64,000 nucleotides of DNA from Actinomycetota bacterium (GCA_030645495.1 JAUSLV010000018.1:434001-498000), one strand, 5' to 3'. Positions 8,253-17,504 are shown, counted from the first letter of the stretch. Program-made: numbers and translations. Notes: generated from the letters alone by a model not told the origin.

Positions 8253-10727
8253 TCAGCTCTTGATGCGCGTGTTGTCCGGGTCGTAGAGCGGGCGCAGCGA
8301 TGCACTCGCCGAGTACGTGCGGCCGGCGATCTCGACCGTCCATTCGCCCTCGGCCAGCCACGCGGGCGTGACCGCCGCGCCACCGTTGGCCACCATCGCC
8401 AGGCCCACCGCGCCACCGAGCGTGTGCCCGTAGGAGGCGGCGCGCACGTACCCGGCGGCCACGCCGTTGCGGCGCACGACCTCGGCGTGGAACATCAGCG
8501 GTTCGGGGTCGTGCACGAACAGCTGCACCAGCCGTTGCGTGAGTGGGCCGACAGCCTTGCGTGCCAGCACGGCCGCTCGTCCGACGAAGCCCCCTGGCTT
8601 GTCGAGCGCGAGCGCGAAGCCGAACCCGGCCGACAACGGGTCGTCGGTGTTGTCGATGTCGTGGCCGTAGTCGCGGTACCCCTTCTCCATGCGCAGGCTG
8701 GCCAACGCCTTCAGCCCGGCGCGGCGCAGGCCGAACGGCGCTCCCGCGTCGGACACGAGGTCATACACGTGCACGGCCTGCTCGGTGGGCACGTACAGCT
8801 CGTAGCCCAGCTCGCCGAGGTAGGTGATGCGCACGCACAGCACCCGTGCGAAGCCGAGGTCGATCTCGCGGGCGGTGCGGAACGGGAACGCCTCGTTCGA
8901 CAAATCGGCGGTGGTGCGCGTTTGTAGCAGCGCGCGCGAGTTCGGCCCCTGCACGTTGATCTGCGCGTAGGCGCCGGTGACGTCGGTGGCGAACGCGTGG
9001 CCGCCGTCGGCCGCGAAGTGGCGGTGCAGCAGCGACTCGACGCGCCGGTGGGCGGTGTCGGTGGCCACCACGAGGAACTCGTCGTCGGCCACCTTGGTGA
9101 CCGTGAGGTCGGCCTCCAGCTGGCCGCGCTCGTTCAGCCATTGGGTGTAGGTGATCTGCCCGGCATCGCCGTTGACCGCGTTGGCCGACAGCGTGTCGAG
9201 CAGGCGCCCGGCGTCGCGGCCCTGCACGCGGAACTTCGACATGAAGCTCATGTCCATCACCACCACGGCTTCGCGGCACGCGCGGTGCTCGGCCTCCCAG
9301 TTGGCCCACCATGTCGGTCGCGTCCACGTGAGCGACCCATTGTCGGCGACGTTGCCTTCGCCGGCGAACCAGTCGGCGCTCTCCCACCCGCTGACGTCGC
9401 GGAAGTACGCGCCGTGCTGCACCAGTCGCGAGTGCAACGGCGAGAGCTTGGCGTTGCGGGCCGTGTGCAGGGCCTTGTTCGGGTAGTGGCACTGGTACAC
9501 CATGCCCAGCGACTCGACGGTGCGCGTGCGCCGGTACTCGGGGTTGGCCTGGTAGCGCTGCAGCCGCGCGGGGTGCATGCCGGTGACGTCGGCGCCGGGG
9601 TCGCCGTCCGCGATCCAGTGCGCCACCATGCGGCCGAGGCCGCCGCCGGTGAGGATGCCGATCGAGTTGAGCCCCGCCGCCACCCAGTAGTTGTGCACCT
9701 CGGGCACCGGGCCGACGATCGGGCGCAGGTCGGGGGTGAAGCTCTCCGGCCCGCAGAAGAACGTGCGGATACCGGTGTCGAGCGAGCGCGGCACCCGCGA
9801 CATCGCCGCTTCGACGTAGGGGCCCATGCGATCCCAGTCGGGCTGGATGGAGGTGAACGACGAGTCGTGCGGGATCGCCTTCACGTTCCACGGCGCACAC
9901 TTGGTCTCGAACAGGCCGATCATCAGCCCGCCCACCTCTTCGCGGTAGTAGCCGAAGTTGGCCGGGTCTTCGATCACCGGGCAGGCCGGGTCGAGGCCCT
10001 CCATCTGCTCGGTGATCAGGTAGTAGTGCTCGGCGGCCTGCAGCGGGATCGACACACCGTTCTTCTCGCCCAGCTGCCGTGCCCACATGCCAGCCGCGTT
10101 CACCACGTGCTCGCACTCGATCGTGCCGTGGTCGGTGACGACGCCACGCACGCGGCCGCCGGTGACGATCACCTCGATCACCGTCACACCCTGCGCGATC
10201 GTGACACCGGTCTGGCGGGCGCCCTTGGCCAGCGACATGGTGGCGTCGACCGGGTTCACACGACCGTCGCCGGGCACGTAGAAGCCGGCCAGCAGGTCGT
10301 CGGTGCGGGCCAGCGGGAACAGCTCGGCGACCTCGCGCGGCGACAACTCGTGCACGTCGACGCCGCAGTGACGGTTGAACGTGGACACGCGCCGGTACTC
10401 CTCCAGGCGGTCCTCGTCGGCGGCGAGTTCCACGAACCCCACGGGCTTGAACCCGGTGGCCAGGCCGGTCTCGGCCTCCAACCTGGTGTACAGGTCGCGG
10501 GTGTAGGTGCGCAGTTGGGTGCTGGTCTCGCTGGTCGAGCCGAAGGTCACCATCAGCCCGGCCGCGTGCCACGTGGTGCCCGATGTGAGCTGATCGCGCT
10601 CCACCAGCACGGTGTCGGTCCAGCCCAAGTGCCCGAGGTGGTAGGCGATCGACGTGCCGATGATCCCGCCACCGATCACGACGACGCGAGCGCGTGCGGG
10701 CAGGGTGATCGCGGCGTGATGGCTCAT
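8253..10727 (-). CDS. FAD-dependent oxidoreductase fused to GcvT-type aminomethyltransferase (dimethylglycine/sarcosine dehydrogenase-like)
   Basis: An 824-residue two-part enzyme. The N-terminal DAO domain begins with the dinucleotide-binding RVVVIGGGIIGTSIAYHLGH (residues about 13-32) and contains the substrate-proximal GGLMIGLFE and AGLNSIGILTGGGLGRMVAHW blocks. The C-terminal half (about 430-824) is a GcvT/aminomethyltransferase fold (RVQGRDAGRLLDTLSAN, LGELGYELYVPTEQA, ARKAVGPLTQRLVQL). Such fusions oxidatively demethylate N-methylated glycines and pass the C1 unit to tetrahydrofolate. ATG 10727 is chosen because it directly precedes the FAD motif; the frame is open far upstream but that part is a shadow of the divergent gene. 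Exact substrate unknown. Confidence 0.88.
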   Translation of the reverse strand: MSHHAAITLPARARVVVIGGGIIGTSIAYHLGHLGWTDTVLVERDQLTSGTTWHAAGLMVTFGSTSETSTQLRTYTRDLYTRLEAETGLATGFKPVGFVELAADEDRLEEYRRVSTFNRHCGVDVHELSPREVAELFPLARTDDLLAGFYVPGDGRVNPVDATMSLAKGARQTGVTIAQGVTVIEVIVTGGRVRGVVTDHGTIECEHVVNAAGMWARQLGEKNGVSIPLQAAEHYYLITEQMEGLDPACPVIEDPANFGYYREEVGGLMIGLFETKCAPWNVKAIPHDSSFTSIQPDWDRMGPYVEAAMSRVPRSLDTGIRTFFCGPESFTPDLRPIVGPVPEVHNYWVAAGLNSIGILTGGGLGRMVAHWIADGDPGADVTGMHPARLQRYQANPEYRRTRTVESLGMVYQCHYPNKALHTARNAKLSPLHSRLVQHGAYFRDVSGWESADWFAGEGNVADNGSLTWTRPTWWANWEAEHRACREAVVVMDMSFMSKFRVQGRDAGRLLDTLSANAVNGDAGQITYTQWLNERGQLEADLTVTKVADDEFLVVATDTAHRRVESLLHRHFAADGGHAFATDVTGAYAQINVQGPNSRALLQTRTTADLSNEAFPFRTAREIDLGFARVLCVRITYLGELGYELYVPTEQAVHVYDLVSDAGAPFGLRRAGLKALASLRMEKGYRDYGHDIDNTDDPLSAGFGFALALDKPGGFVGRAAVLARKAVGPLTQRLVQLFVHDPEPLMFHAEVVRRNGVAAGYVRAASYGHTLGGAVGLAMVANGGAAVTPAWLAEGEWTVEIAGRTYSASASLRPLYDPDNTRIKS

Positions 10728-10753
10728 GTCGTCATTGAACCAGCCCCGCTGGC

Positions 10754-10766
10754 TACGTTGCTGCCC
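10754..10766 (+). promoter_or_regulatory. Leaderless-type -10 element
   Basis: TACGTT at 10754-10759 ends 7 nt before the ATG at 10767. Transcription would start at or next to the start codon, and no Shine-Dalgarno is present. The same geometry recurs at many genes of this window. Confidence 0.6.
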
Positions 10767-11501
10767 ATGACCGACGAGGAACTCATCGCCGCCGCCTGCC
10801 CGATCATTCGCGACACCGGTTGGGCGTTCTACTTCGCACCGGCCACGGTTGCCCGCGGCGCCGAGCTCGGGCTCGACCCCGTGCAGTTCTACGCCATGGG
10901 TCGCGGTGGCGTGCTCGGCGACGTGGAACCGGCCGTCGTGTCGTCGTCGTTCGGCTACTTCAACCCGGCGATGGTGGCCGGCCTGTGGAACGCGGGCAAG
11001 CAGAAGGTAGCGCCGCGCGTGGCCGCCGCGGCGTTCATGGAGTGCAGCGCGGAACATGGGCGGGCCAAGCTGGCCGGTGTGCCCGCGCTCGGGGCCTTCG
11101 TGGCCGCCGGCGAGAAGGTGCTGGCCGCCTGCGATGGCGACGCGTTCGCACTGTTCGCCGGCACGGCGGCCGAGCCGGCTGCCGCCGATGCCCCCGGTCG
11201 AGCGATGCAGCTGCTCACGATCCTGCGCGAGTACCGCGGCAGCGCGCACCTCGTGGCGATTCGGGCGGTGGGCCTCGACACGCGTACGGCGCACTTCGCC
11301 AAGCGCCCCGACGACATCGCAATGTTCGGTTGGTCGGCCGACGACGCCCCCACCGTCGACGACGGCGTGCACGCCAAGATGGCCGACGCCGAGGCCCTCA
11401 CCGATCGCCTCGTGACGCCCGCCTACGCGGCGTTGCCGCCGGCCGAGCGGGCCGCGTTCGTGGCCACGCTCCAGGCTTGCCAGGCGGCGCTCACGTCCTG
11501 A
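10767..11501 (+). CDS. SCO6745-family protein
   Basis: A 244-residue actinobacterial protein of the SCO6745 family, which has no established biochemical role. Characteristic segments are ATVARGAELGLDPVQFYAMG, GRGGVLGDVEPAVVSSSFGYF (shown in pieces), NPAMVAGLW and the C-terminal GWSADDAPTVD. It has no signal peptide or membrane segment. The start is supported by a -10 element 7 nt upstream and lies 39 bp from the divergent dehydrogenase start. Distant similarity of this family to winged-helix or acyl-binding folds has been suggested, but I cannot show it from the sequence. Confidence 0.8.
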   Translation: MTDEELIAAACPIIRDTGWAFYFAPATVARGAELGLDPVQFYAMGRGGVLGDVEPAVVSSSFGYFNPAMVAGLWNAGKQKVAPRVAAAAFMECSAEHGRAKLAGVPALGAFVAAGEKVLAACDGDAFALFAGTAAEPAAADAPGRAMQLLTILREYRGSAHLVAIRAVGLDTRTAHFAKRPDDIAMFGWSADDAPTVDDGVHAKMADAEALTDRLVTPAYAALPPAERAAFVATLQACQAALTS

Positions 11502-11662
11502 ACAGTGGCGTTGCCGTGGCCGCGGGCAAGGCGGTGAACCATGGGGCTCCTCGAGCAGCAGCGTGAGCTGTAGGGAATGGACGCGCCGGCCCGACGGCTG
11601 GTGGGGGTCCGGCCGCCGTCCTGACGACCGTGTGACGGCTGACACGTCGTAGGGTGGTGGTC

Positions 11663-13219
11663 ATGAAGGAGCTCATCTACCACCGCCTGTTGCTGCCCGC
11701 CGTCGATCGCAATGCGGATCGGCCCTGCGCCACCAACGCTGCAACCGGGGCCACCGACACCTACGCGCAGCACCTCGACAAGGTGGGTCGCCTGATCGGT
11801 GGCCTGCAGGGCCTGGGCGTGGGTCGCGGCGACCGGTTCGCGGTGATGACGCTGAACTCGCCCGAGTATCTGCAGATGTACCACGCGGCCTTCCTCGGTG
11901 GTGGTGTGATCAACCCGCTCAACCTGCGCTTCGCCCCCAAGGAACTGGCGTACGTGCTGAAGGACTCGGGCACCAAGGTGTGTTTCGTCGACGGCTTCTT
12001 CGCGCCGCTCATCGATGCCGTGAAGGAAGAGGCGGGCATCGAGCACGTCGTGCTGGTGGGCGCCGGCGACGTGCCGCACACGGTGGGCTACGCCGATCTG
12101 CTCGGTGGCCACGACGCGGTGATCCCCGATGAGGGCGAGGAGACCGATCCGGTCGTGTTGATGTACACCGGCGGCACCACTGGCCTGCCCAAGGGCGTGC
12201 TGCTGGATCAGCGGGCCGAGATCCTCAACGCCTACCACGTGATGATGACGCTGCAGTTCGGCCGCGAGTCGGTGAACCTGATGCAGACCCCGATGTTCCA
12301 CGCGGCCTCGATGTTCAGCGTGCTCGGTGGCCCTGCCAAGGGCGCCCACAGCGTGATCGTGCCGATGTTCGACCCGAAGGCCGTGATGGGCGCCGTGCGT
12401 CAGTACAAGCCCACGCTGACGGTGATGGTGCCGACGATGATCGGCATGGTGCTGGCCAACCCCGAGTTCACCCCCGACGGCTTGCAGTTCGACGACCTCG
12501 TGTACGGCGCCTCGCCGATGCCGCAGGCGCTGCTCGAGAAGCTGCTGCCGATCTACCCCGACACCCGCGTGTGGCAGGGCTACGGCATGACCGAGAGCAG
12601 CAGCGTGCTGTGCCTGCTGGGCCCCGACGAGCATCGTGCGGGCGGCAAGTACCTGCGCTCGGCGGGCATGCCGATGCCCGGTGTGGTGCTGTCGATCCAG
12701 GACGACGAGGGCAACCTCGTGCCCACCGGCACCGCCGGCGAGGTGTGTGCTCGCTCGGGCAACTACATGATCGAGTACTGGAACAAGGCCGACGCGACCG
12801 CCGACGCGTTCCGCGGCGGGTGGTACCACACCGGCGACGCCGGCTACCTCGACAGCGATGGCTACCTGTACCTCGTGGACCGCGTGAAGGACATGATCGT
12901 CACCGGTGGCGAGAACGTGTATTCCACCGAGGTGGAGAACGCGGTCGCCAGCCACCCGGCGGTGCTACAGGTGGCGGTGATCGGCATCCCCAGCGACCAG
13001 TGGGGCGAGGCCGTGCACGCGATCGTCGTGCTGCGAGAAGGCGCCACGGTCACGGCCGACGAGCTGATCGAGCACTCGCGTGGGTCGATCGCCGGCTACA
13101 AGGTGCCCAAGAGCATCGAGTTCCGCGCCGAGCCGCTGCCGCTGTCGGGTGCCATGAAGGTGCTGAAGAAAGACCTCCGCGAGCCCTACTGGGCGGGTCG
13201 CGAACGCAAGGTGAACTGA
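11663..13219 (+). CDS. Acyl-CoA synthetase (AMP-dependent, fatty-acid/aryl-acid CoA ligase)
   Basis: A 518-residue ANL-superfamily enzyme that adenylates a carboxylic acid and transfers it to CoA. Motifs in order are the P-loop-like MYTGGTTGLPKGVLL (about residue 170), GYGMTESS, YHTGDAGYLDSDGYLYLVDR, KDMIVTGGENVYSTEVE and a C-terminal catalytic-lysine region SGAMKVLKKDLREPYW. ATG 11663 lies exactly 7 nt after TAGGGT (11650-11655), fitting leaderless translation; an in-frame GTG at 11654 would lie inside that hexamer. The acid substrate cannot be predicted. It could feed the many acyl-CoA enzymes of the window. Confidence 0.9.
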   Translation: MKELIYHRLLLPAVDRNADRPCATNAATGATDTYAQHLDKVGRLIGGLQGLGVGRGDRFAVMTLNSPEYLQMYHAAFLGGGVINPLNLRFAPKELAYVLKDSGTKVCFVDGFFAPLIDAVKEEAGIEHVVLVGAGDVPHTVGYADLLGGHDAVIPDEGEETDPVVLMYTGGTTGLPKGVLLDQRAEILNAYHVMMTLQFGRESVNLMQTPMFHAASMFSVLGGPAKGAHSVIVPMFDPKAVMGAVRQYKPTLTVMVPTMIGMVLANPEFTPDGLQFDDLVYGASPMPQALLEKLLPIYPDTRVWQGYGMTESSSVLCLLGPDEHRAGGKYLRSAGMPMPGVVLSIQDDEGNLVPTGTAGEVCARSGNYMIEYWNKADATADAFRGGWYHTGDAGYLDSDGYLYLVDRVKDMIVTGGENVYSTEVENAVASHPAVLQVAVIGIPSDQWGEAVHAIVVLREGATVTADELIEHSRGSIAGYKVPKSIEFRAEPLPLSGAMKVLKKDLREPYWAGRERKVN

Positions 13220-13298
13220 CCATTCGCGGTCAACCACGCAAGCCACGGCGGGGGCTACTCTTCGGCGACCAACGTGATGTTGTCTCCGGAGGTGGGTC

Positions 13299-13844
13299 AT
13301 GACGTCGAACCGAACCAGCAGTCGCGCAGGTCGCTGCGTCGTGTCGTTCGTGGCGTTCACCGGGCTGGGCCTCGTCGCCGTCGGCTGTTCCGACGACGAT
13401 TCGGCGACCGAGCGGGCCACCACGCCCACGGTCGCCGAGGCCGATGGCGCGCCGGTGCTCGGTGATCCATCCGCCACGGGTAGCCAGCTTGCCGAGGAGT
13501 TCTTGATGATCCTGCAGGACCAGGACATGGAGGCGCTCGATGCGTATCTCGCCGACGGCTTTCAACTGCAGCGCGCCGACGGCACCGGCGCGACGAAGGC
13601 CGAGTACCTCGAGAACCCGGCGAAGGTGGGCGAATTCCAGTTGGGCAGGAAGGTCACGGGCGTGCAGGACCGTGGTGTGCTCACCGTGCGCTGGTCGGTG
13701 AAGGTGCAAGAAGAGATCGACGGCGTCGCCACGGACGCTGGCGAGGCGCCTCGGCTCAGCACGTTCGTGTGGCAGAACGGTCGTTGGCGGATGGTGGCGC
13801 ACGCCAACTTCGTGTTGCCCGCCGATGCCGTCGCCGAGCAGTGA
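13299..13844 (+). CDS. Predicted lipoprotein with NTF2-like (SnoaL/DUF4440-type) domain
   Basis: A 181-residue secreted lipoprotein. The signal peptide ends in the lipobox LVAVGC (Cys about 30). After a low-complexity linker rich in Asp/Thr/Ala comes a domain of about 115 residues (LAEEFLMILQDQDMEALDAY, then a beta-rich part ending LSTFVWQNGRWRMVAHANF). This is the usual layout of NTF2-like folds. The start has a strong Shine-Dalgarno (GGAGGT, 5-nt spacer) and a -10-like TACTCT about 38 bp upstream. Function unknown; such domains bind small hydrophobic ligands or act as isomerase folds. Confidence 0.75.
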   Translation: MTSNRTSSRAGRCVVSFVAFTGLGLVAVGCSDDDSATERATTPTVAEADGAPVLGDPSATGSQLAEEFLMILQDQDMEALDAYLADGFQLQRADGTGATKAEYLENPAKVGEFQLGRKVTGVQDRGVLTVRWSVKVQEEIDGVATDAGEAPRLSTFVWQNGRWRMVAHANFVLPADAVAEQ

Positions 13845-13869
13845 CCAGCTGGATAGTGGGTCGGTTCGG

Positions 13870-14919
13870 ATGACGAAGCAATGGTCGGTGGCGGCGGACG
13901 ATCGCACGGGCGCGTTCGAGGTGGCCGCGTTGCTGGCCACGACGATGGGCGAGGGTCCGGTATTGGTGACCGTCGGTGCCCCCGCAGCCACACCCGCAGC
14001 CGAGGGTGCGCCGGCTGCGGTGGTCGACCTGCAGACGCGGGCGCTGCCCATCGACGAGGCTCGCCGGGCGGTGGCACACCTCGAGCCGACCGATGGCTGG
14101 GCCGGCCACAAGATCGACTCGACGTTGCGTGGCAACTGGGCGGCCGAGCTGCGTGCGCGTCGCCAGGCGGGCGGGCGGCGAGTGATCGTGCTGGCCGGCT
14201 GGCCCGATCTCGGCCGCACCTGCGTGCACGGTGTCGTGCGGCTGTTCGACGAGCCCGTCGGCGATCTGCGCCAGCACCTGCCCGAGGCCTCATTGGTGCC
14301 GCACGCGGCCGGCCTGGCCGCCTGGTGGCGATCAGGTGGCGGGATCGCCGCCTGCGACGTGCCCGACAACGAGGCGATGCACGCGCTGGCAGCGGTGATC
14401 GCCGGGTTCGCCGCCGATGAAGTGCTGGTGGCCGGGCCGGCCGGTCCGCTCGCGGCGGTGGCGGCCGCCGGCCTGCGCCGAGCGGCTGCACCTCCACCGC
14501 GGCCCTCCGTGCGTGGCACTGCGCTGGTGGTGTGCGGCAGCGCGAACATCACGTCGCATCGCCAGATCGAGCGGCTACGGATGGCGCGTCCGCACCTGGA
14601 GGTGGTGGCCGCGCCTTCCCCCACGGCCGGCGGCACCGACGATGGCGAGATCGAGCTGTCGCTCGGCCCGGCGTTGGCCGTTGCCCAACAGGCGCGGGCT
14701 CGGCTCGCCGCGTTGCAGCCCGAGACCGTGGTGATCATCGGCGGCGACACCGCGGCGGCGGTGCTGGGTGATGCCCCACGACGTGTGGGCGGGATGATCG
14801 CGCCGGGCATGCCGTGGAGCCGCGACGAGCATGACGGCGGGCCCTTGGTGATCACCAAGGCCGGCGGATTTGGTGGGCTGAATGCGCTCAGCGACCTGTT
14901 CGCGGGCGACACTGGATGA
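13870..14919 (+). CDS. Four-carbon acid sugar kinase family protein (DUF1537; threonate/erythronate kinase type)
   Basis: A 349-residue cytoplasmic kinase. The N-terminal substrate domain starts SVAADDRTGAFEVAALLA, equivalent to the 'ADDlTGA' signature. The C-terminal nucleotide-binding domain ends with VVIIGGDTAAAVL and GMIAPGMPWSRDEHDGGPLV followed by ITKAGGFGG. Family members phosphorylate D-threonate, L-threonate or D-erythronate at O4. The start ATG 13870 directly precedes the conserved region; the earlier in-frame ATG at 13825 overlaps the previous gene. The next gene, a PdxA-type dehydrogenase, begins 2 bp after its stop. That pairing is the known kinase/dehydrogenase couple of four-carbon acid sugar catabolism. 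Confidence 0.87.
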   Translation: MTKQWSVAADDRTGAFEVAALLATTMGEGPVLVTVGAPAATPAAEGAPAAVVDLQTRALPIDEARRAVAHLEPTDGWAGHKIDSTLRGNWAAELRARRQAGGRRVIVLAGWPDLGRTCVHGVVRLFDEPVGDLRQHLPEASLVPHAAGLAAWWRSGGGIAACDVPDNEAMHALAAVIAGFAADEVLVAGPAGPLAAVAAAGLRRAAAPPPRPSVRGTALVVCGSANITSHRQIERLRMARPHLEVVAAPSPTAGGTDDGEIELSLGPALAVAQQARARLAALQPETVVIIGGDTAAAVLGDAPRRVGGMIAPGMPWSRDEHDGGPLVITKAGGFGGLNALSDLFAGDTG

Positions 14920-14920
14920 C

Positions 14921-15865
14921 ATGACAGCACCTCTGGCGATCACGATGGGCGATGCATCGGGTGTCGGCCCGGAGATCATCCTGCGCGCCTTCTGCGAAGG
15001 GGGCCTCGGCCCCGACGTGATGGTGTACGGCGACGCGGCGATCCTGCGCCACGGCGCACTGCTGCTCGGGCTGCGCGTCGACTGGGACCGCTTTCCGCTC
15101 GTCGATCTCGGGCTGCTCGCCTCCACCGATCACCGCCCGGGTCAGCTCGATGCGGCGACGGGCGCAGCAGCGCGCGCGTACGTCGAGCGAGCGACGCGCG
15201 ACGCGCTCGCCGGCAAGGTGTCGGGCCTCGTCACCATGCCGATGAACAAGGAGGCGACCCAGCTGTCCGACCCCACGTTCGTTGGCCACACCGAGTTCGT
15301 CGCCGCGCTGTGCGGGGTGGAGCGGGTCACGATGATGCTCACCAACGGGCATCTCGCCGTCACTCACGTCAGCACCCACTGCTCGCTGGCCGACGCGATC
15401 ACGAAGGTGCGCACGCCGCGTGTGCTCGACGTCGTACAGCTCACCAACGACACCCTCCGCCGGTTCCAGCTGCGACCGCGGATCGCGGTGTGCGGGCTGA
15501 ACCCCCACGCCGGCGAACACGGCATGTTCGGCACGGAGGAGGCCGAGCACATCGTGCCGGCGATCGAGGCCGCGGTGGCCCAGGGCATCGAGTGCAGTGG
15601 CCCCCATCCGGCCGACACGGTGTTCTACCAAGCGGTGCACCGAAGCAGGTACGACGCGATCGTGTGCATGTACCACGACCAGGGTCACGGCCCGATGAAG
15701 CTGCTCGCGTTCGACACGGGCGTCAACGTCACCCTCGGCCTGCCGATCGTGCGCACGTCCGTCGACCACGGCACGGCCTACGACATCGCCTGGACCGGTG
15801 TGGCCTTCACCGACTCGCTGCACCACGCGCTCGCGTACGCGCGCAAGCTCGTCGTCAGGCGCTGA
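14921..15865 (+). CDS. PdxA-family 4-phosphate dehydrogenase (PdxA2-like)
   Basis: A 314-residue metal- and NAD-dependent dehydrogenase. It opens LAITMGDASGVGPEI (PdxA consensus GDPaGvGPE) and carries the three metal-ligand histidine regions: HVSTHCSLADA, CMYHDQGHGPMK and TSVDHGTAYDIA. In this genetic setting, next to a four-carbon acid sugar kinase, PdxA2 proteins oxidise and decarboxylate 4-phospho-threonate or -erythronate to dihydroxyacetone phosphate. That is more likely here than pyridoxal phosphate synthesis. ATG 14921 is 2 bp after the kinase stop, so the two form an operon. No transporter or racemase for the acid sugar is nearby. Confidence 0.87.
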   Translation: MTAPLAITMGDASGVGPEIILRAFCEGGLGPDVMVYGDAAILRHGALLLGLRVDWDRFPLVDLGLLASTDHRPGQLDAATGAAARAYVERATRDALAGKVSGLVTMPMNKEATQLSDPTFVGHTEFVAALCGVERVTMMLTNGHLAVTHVSTHCSLADAITKVRTPRVLDVVQLTNDTLRRFQLRPRIAVCGLNPHAGEHGMFGTEEAEHIVPAIEAAVAQGIECSGPHPADTVFYQAVHRSRYDAIVCMYHDQGHGPMKLLAFDTGVNVTLGLPIVRTSVDHGTAYDIAWTGVAFTDSLHHALAYARKLVVRR

Positions 15866-15873
15866 GCCTGCGC

Positions 15874-16908
15874 TCAACCGGCGGGCAGCTCGTCGAGCAG
15901 CTCGCTGAGTCGCTTGGTGATCGGCCACGCGCCCTCGCTGGTGTTGGCGATGACGGTGTGCGTGAGCCGGGAACCCGGGTGGTGCACGCTGCGGAACGAC
16001 ACCCCCGCGTCGTAGCCCTCGAGTGACACCGCATCACTGGTGCGGTGCAGCCAGAACCCCAGTCCGTACCGGTCGTCGCCCGACTCGGTGGTGCTGCGCG
16101 GGTGCACCATCGCGGCGACCGTTTCGGGGCGCACGATCCGCCCTGCGAACACTGCAGTCCACAGCGCGTGCACGTCGGCCGTGGTGGTGTACGCGCCACC
16201 GTCGCCACTGCCACGCACGGGCAGGTGGAACACGTTCGTGCGCAACCCTTCGGCATGCAGGTAGCCGGCGGCCATCAGCGCATCGGGCTCGTCGGAGCGC
16301 GGGAAGCCGGTGGCCGTCATGCCCGCCGGCGTGCACACGCGCGTGTGCACCAGGTCGTGGAACGGCACGCCTGCGGCGCGTTCGGCCAGGAGGGCCACTA
16401 CCACGTAGCCGCCGTTGCAGTAGGCGAATGCGCTGTCTGCGGGAAAAGCCGTTGCGCGGCCGGCGAGCATCGGCAGGTATGCCTCGGTCGTGGCCAGCAC
16501 GTGCACGGGCACCGGGAGCACGTGGTCGGTGATGTCGCCCAGGGTGCTCTCGTCGAGGTAGTCGCCGATGCCCGAGCGGTGCCCGAGGAGGTGCTCGACG
16601 GTGACGTCGGGGGCGATCAACGGCAGGTCGTCACCGAGCAGCGAGCGAGCGGTGGTGTCAAGGCCGAGCACGCCATCCTCCACCAGCGACATCACCGTGA
16701 GCGCGGTCAGGCCTTTGGTGGCGCTGGCAGTGCCGAAGCGGGTGTGCATCGTGTTCGGCGTGCGGAGGCCGCGGTGGGTGAAGCCGTAGGCGCGCTCGAA
16801 CACAGCGCCATCGGTGAAGTCGACCCGCACCGCGCCCGAGAACGACGTTGCACCCGCGATCTGCTCGACCGCGTGCTCGATACCGGAGCGGGGGCCGGGG
16901 CTGCTCAT
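15874..16908 (-). CDS. Serine hydrolase, beta-lactamase class C / penicillin-binding-protein-like
   Basis: A 344-residue protein with the class C fold. The catalytic SxxK is SATK (about residues 61-64, in TRFGTASATKGLTALTVMSL) and the second motif is YCN (YxN) in FAYCNGGYVVVALLAERAAG. It also has HLLGHRSGIGDY. There is no signal peptide, so it probably acts in the cytoplasm as an esterase or peptidase rather than as a lactamase. ATG 16908 lies exactly 7 nt after TAGAGT on the minus strand. It converges with the PdxA2 gene after 8 bp. Substrate unknown. Confidence 0.85.
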   Translation of the reverse strand: MSSPGPRSGIEHAVEQIAGATSFSGAVRVDFTDGAVFERAYGFTHRGLRTPNTMHTRFGTASATKGLTALTVMSLVEDGVLGLDTTARSLLGDDLPLIAPDVTVEHLLGHRSGIGDYLDESTLGDITDHVLPVPVHVLATTEAYLPMLAGRATAFPADSAFAYCNGGYVVVALLAERAAGVPFHDLVHTRVCTPAGMTATGFPRSDEPDALMAAGYLHAEGLRTNVFHLPVRGSGDGGAYTTTADVHALWTAVFAGRIVRPETVAAMVHPRSTTESGDDRYGLGFWLHRTSDAVSLEGYDAGVSFRSVHHPGSRLTHTVIANTSEGAWPITKRLSELLDELPAG

Positions 16909-16921
16909 GCCCCGGACTCTA
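16909..16921 (-). promoter_or_regulatory. Leaderless-type -10 element
   Basis: On the minus strand TAGAGT (16916-16921) ends 7 nt before the ATG at 16908 of the serine hydrolase gene. The element overlaps the stop of the neighbouring DinB-like gene (16919-16921), so the serine hydrolase has its own promoter despite tight packing. Confidence 0.6.
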
Positions 16922-17488
16922 CGAGGTCATGCCGTTCAGCCCGACCAGCCCGCGCGCCAGTTCGATCTCGCCCATGTGACGCAAGCCGTGCTGGTAGATC
17001 CAGCATTCGGCGGCGTCGAGCAGCGTGATGCCCTGGTCGCCGGCGACGCGCGCGCTGTATGTGCTGGCGATCTGCGGCGGGAACGGGCGGGTGATCACCA
17101 CTCGGTCGAGTTCGACGGGGTCGAGATCCGCCAACCACCCTTCGGTGCGGGCCATCACGGCGCGCATGTACTCCTGGAACGCGTCGTAGTCGCCGATGCG
17201 CTGGTGCACCATCTCGTCGACCGTGCGGTGCTTGCCGTGGTCGTCGATCTCCATCTGCACCTTGGCCTGCCAGTCGGCATTCCAGATCGGGGGAGTGCCG
17301 GTCATCATCATGAACGACGCGTCCCACATGTTGGTGATGTGGAACAGGCAGAACGCGATCGGCAGCACGCCCTCGCGTTCGAAGTGGTTGACGTGTTCGA
17401 TGGTCATCGTCTCCACCGCCTGGTGGTAGAGCGAGTGCATCGCCTTCATGCGGCGCTGCAGCGAGTCGAGGACGGCCGGGTTGCTCAT
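16919..17488 (-). CDS. DinB-like helical protein
   Basis: A 189-residue soluble helical protein. The pattern of regularly placed histidines (HSLYHQAVETMTIEHVNHF near residue 20-38; LFHITNMWDASF; YQHGLRHMGEIELARGLVGL at the C-terminus) resembles the DinB/YfiT four-helix fold, which binds a divalent metal through three histidines. The C-terminal 'GLRHMGEIE' segment is typical. Function unknown; relatives are thiol-dependent transferases. ATG 17488 lies 16 bp downstream of the arylsulfatase stop, so the two are probably co-transcribed. Confidence 0.65.
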   Translation of the reverse strand: MSNPAVLDSLQRRMKAMHSLYHQAVETMTIEHVNHFEREGVLPIAFCLFHITNMWDASFMMMTGTPPIWNADWQAKVQMEIDDHGKHRTVDEMVHQRIGDYDAFQEYMRAVMARTEGWLADLDPVELDRVVITRPFPPQIASTYSARVAGDQGITLLDAAECWIYQHGLRHMGEIELARGLVGLNGMTS

Positions 17489-17504
17489 GAGGTACTGCTC
17501 ATTT

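Noticed and set aside
8253-11645. A single 1130-residue minus-strand reading frame
   Set aside because: Only the part from 10727 downward shows the FAD/GcvT family. The upstream 306 codons are antisense to the SCO6745-family gene and lack family similarity; high GC keeps such frames open.
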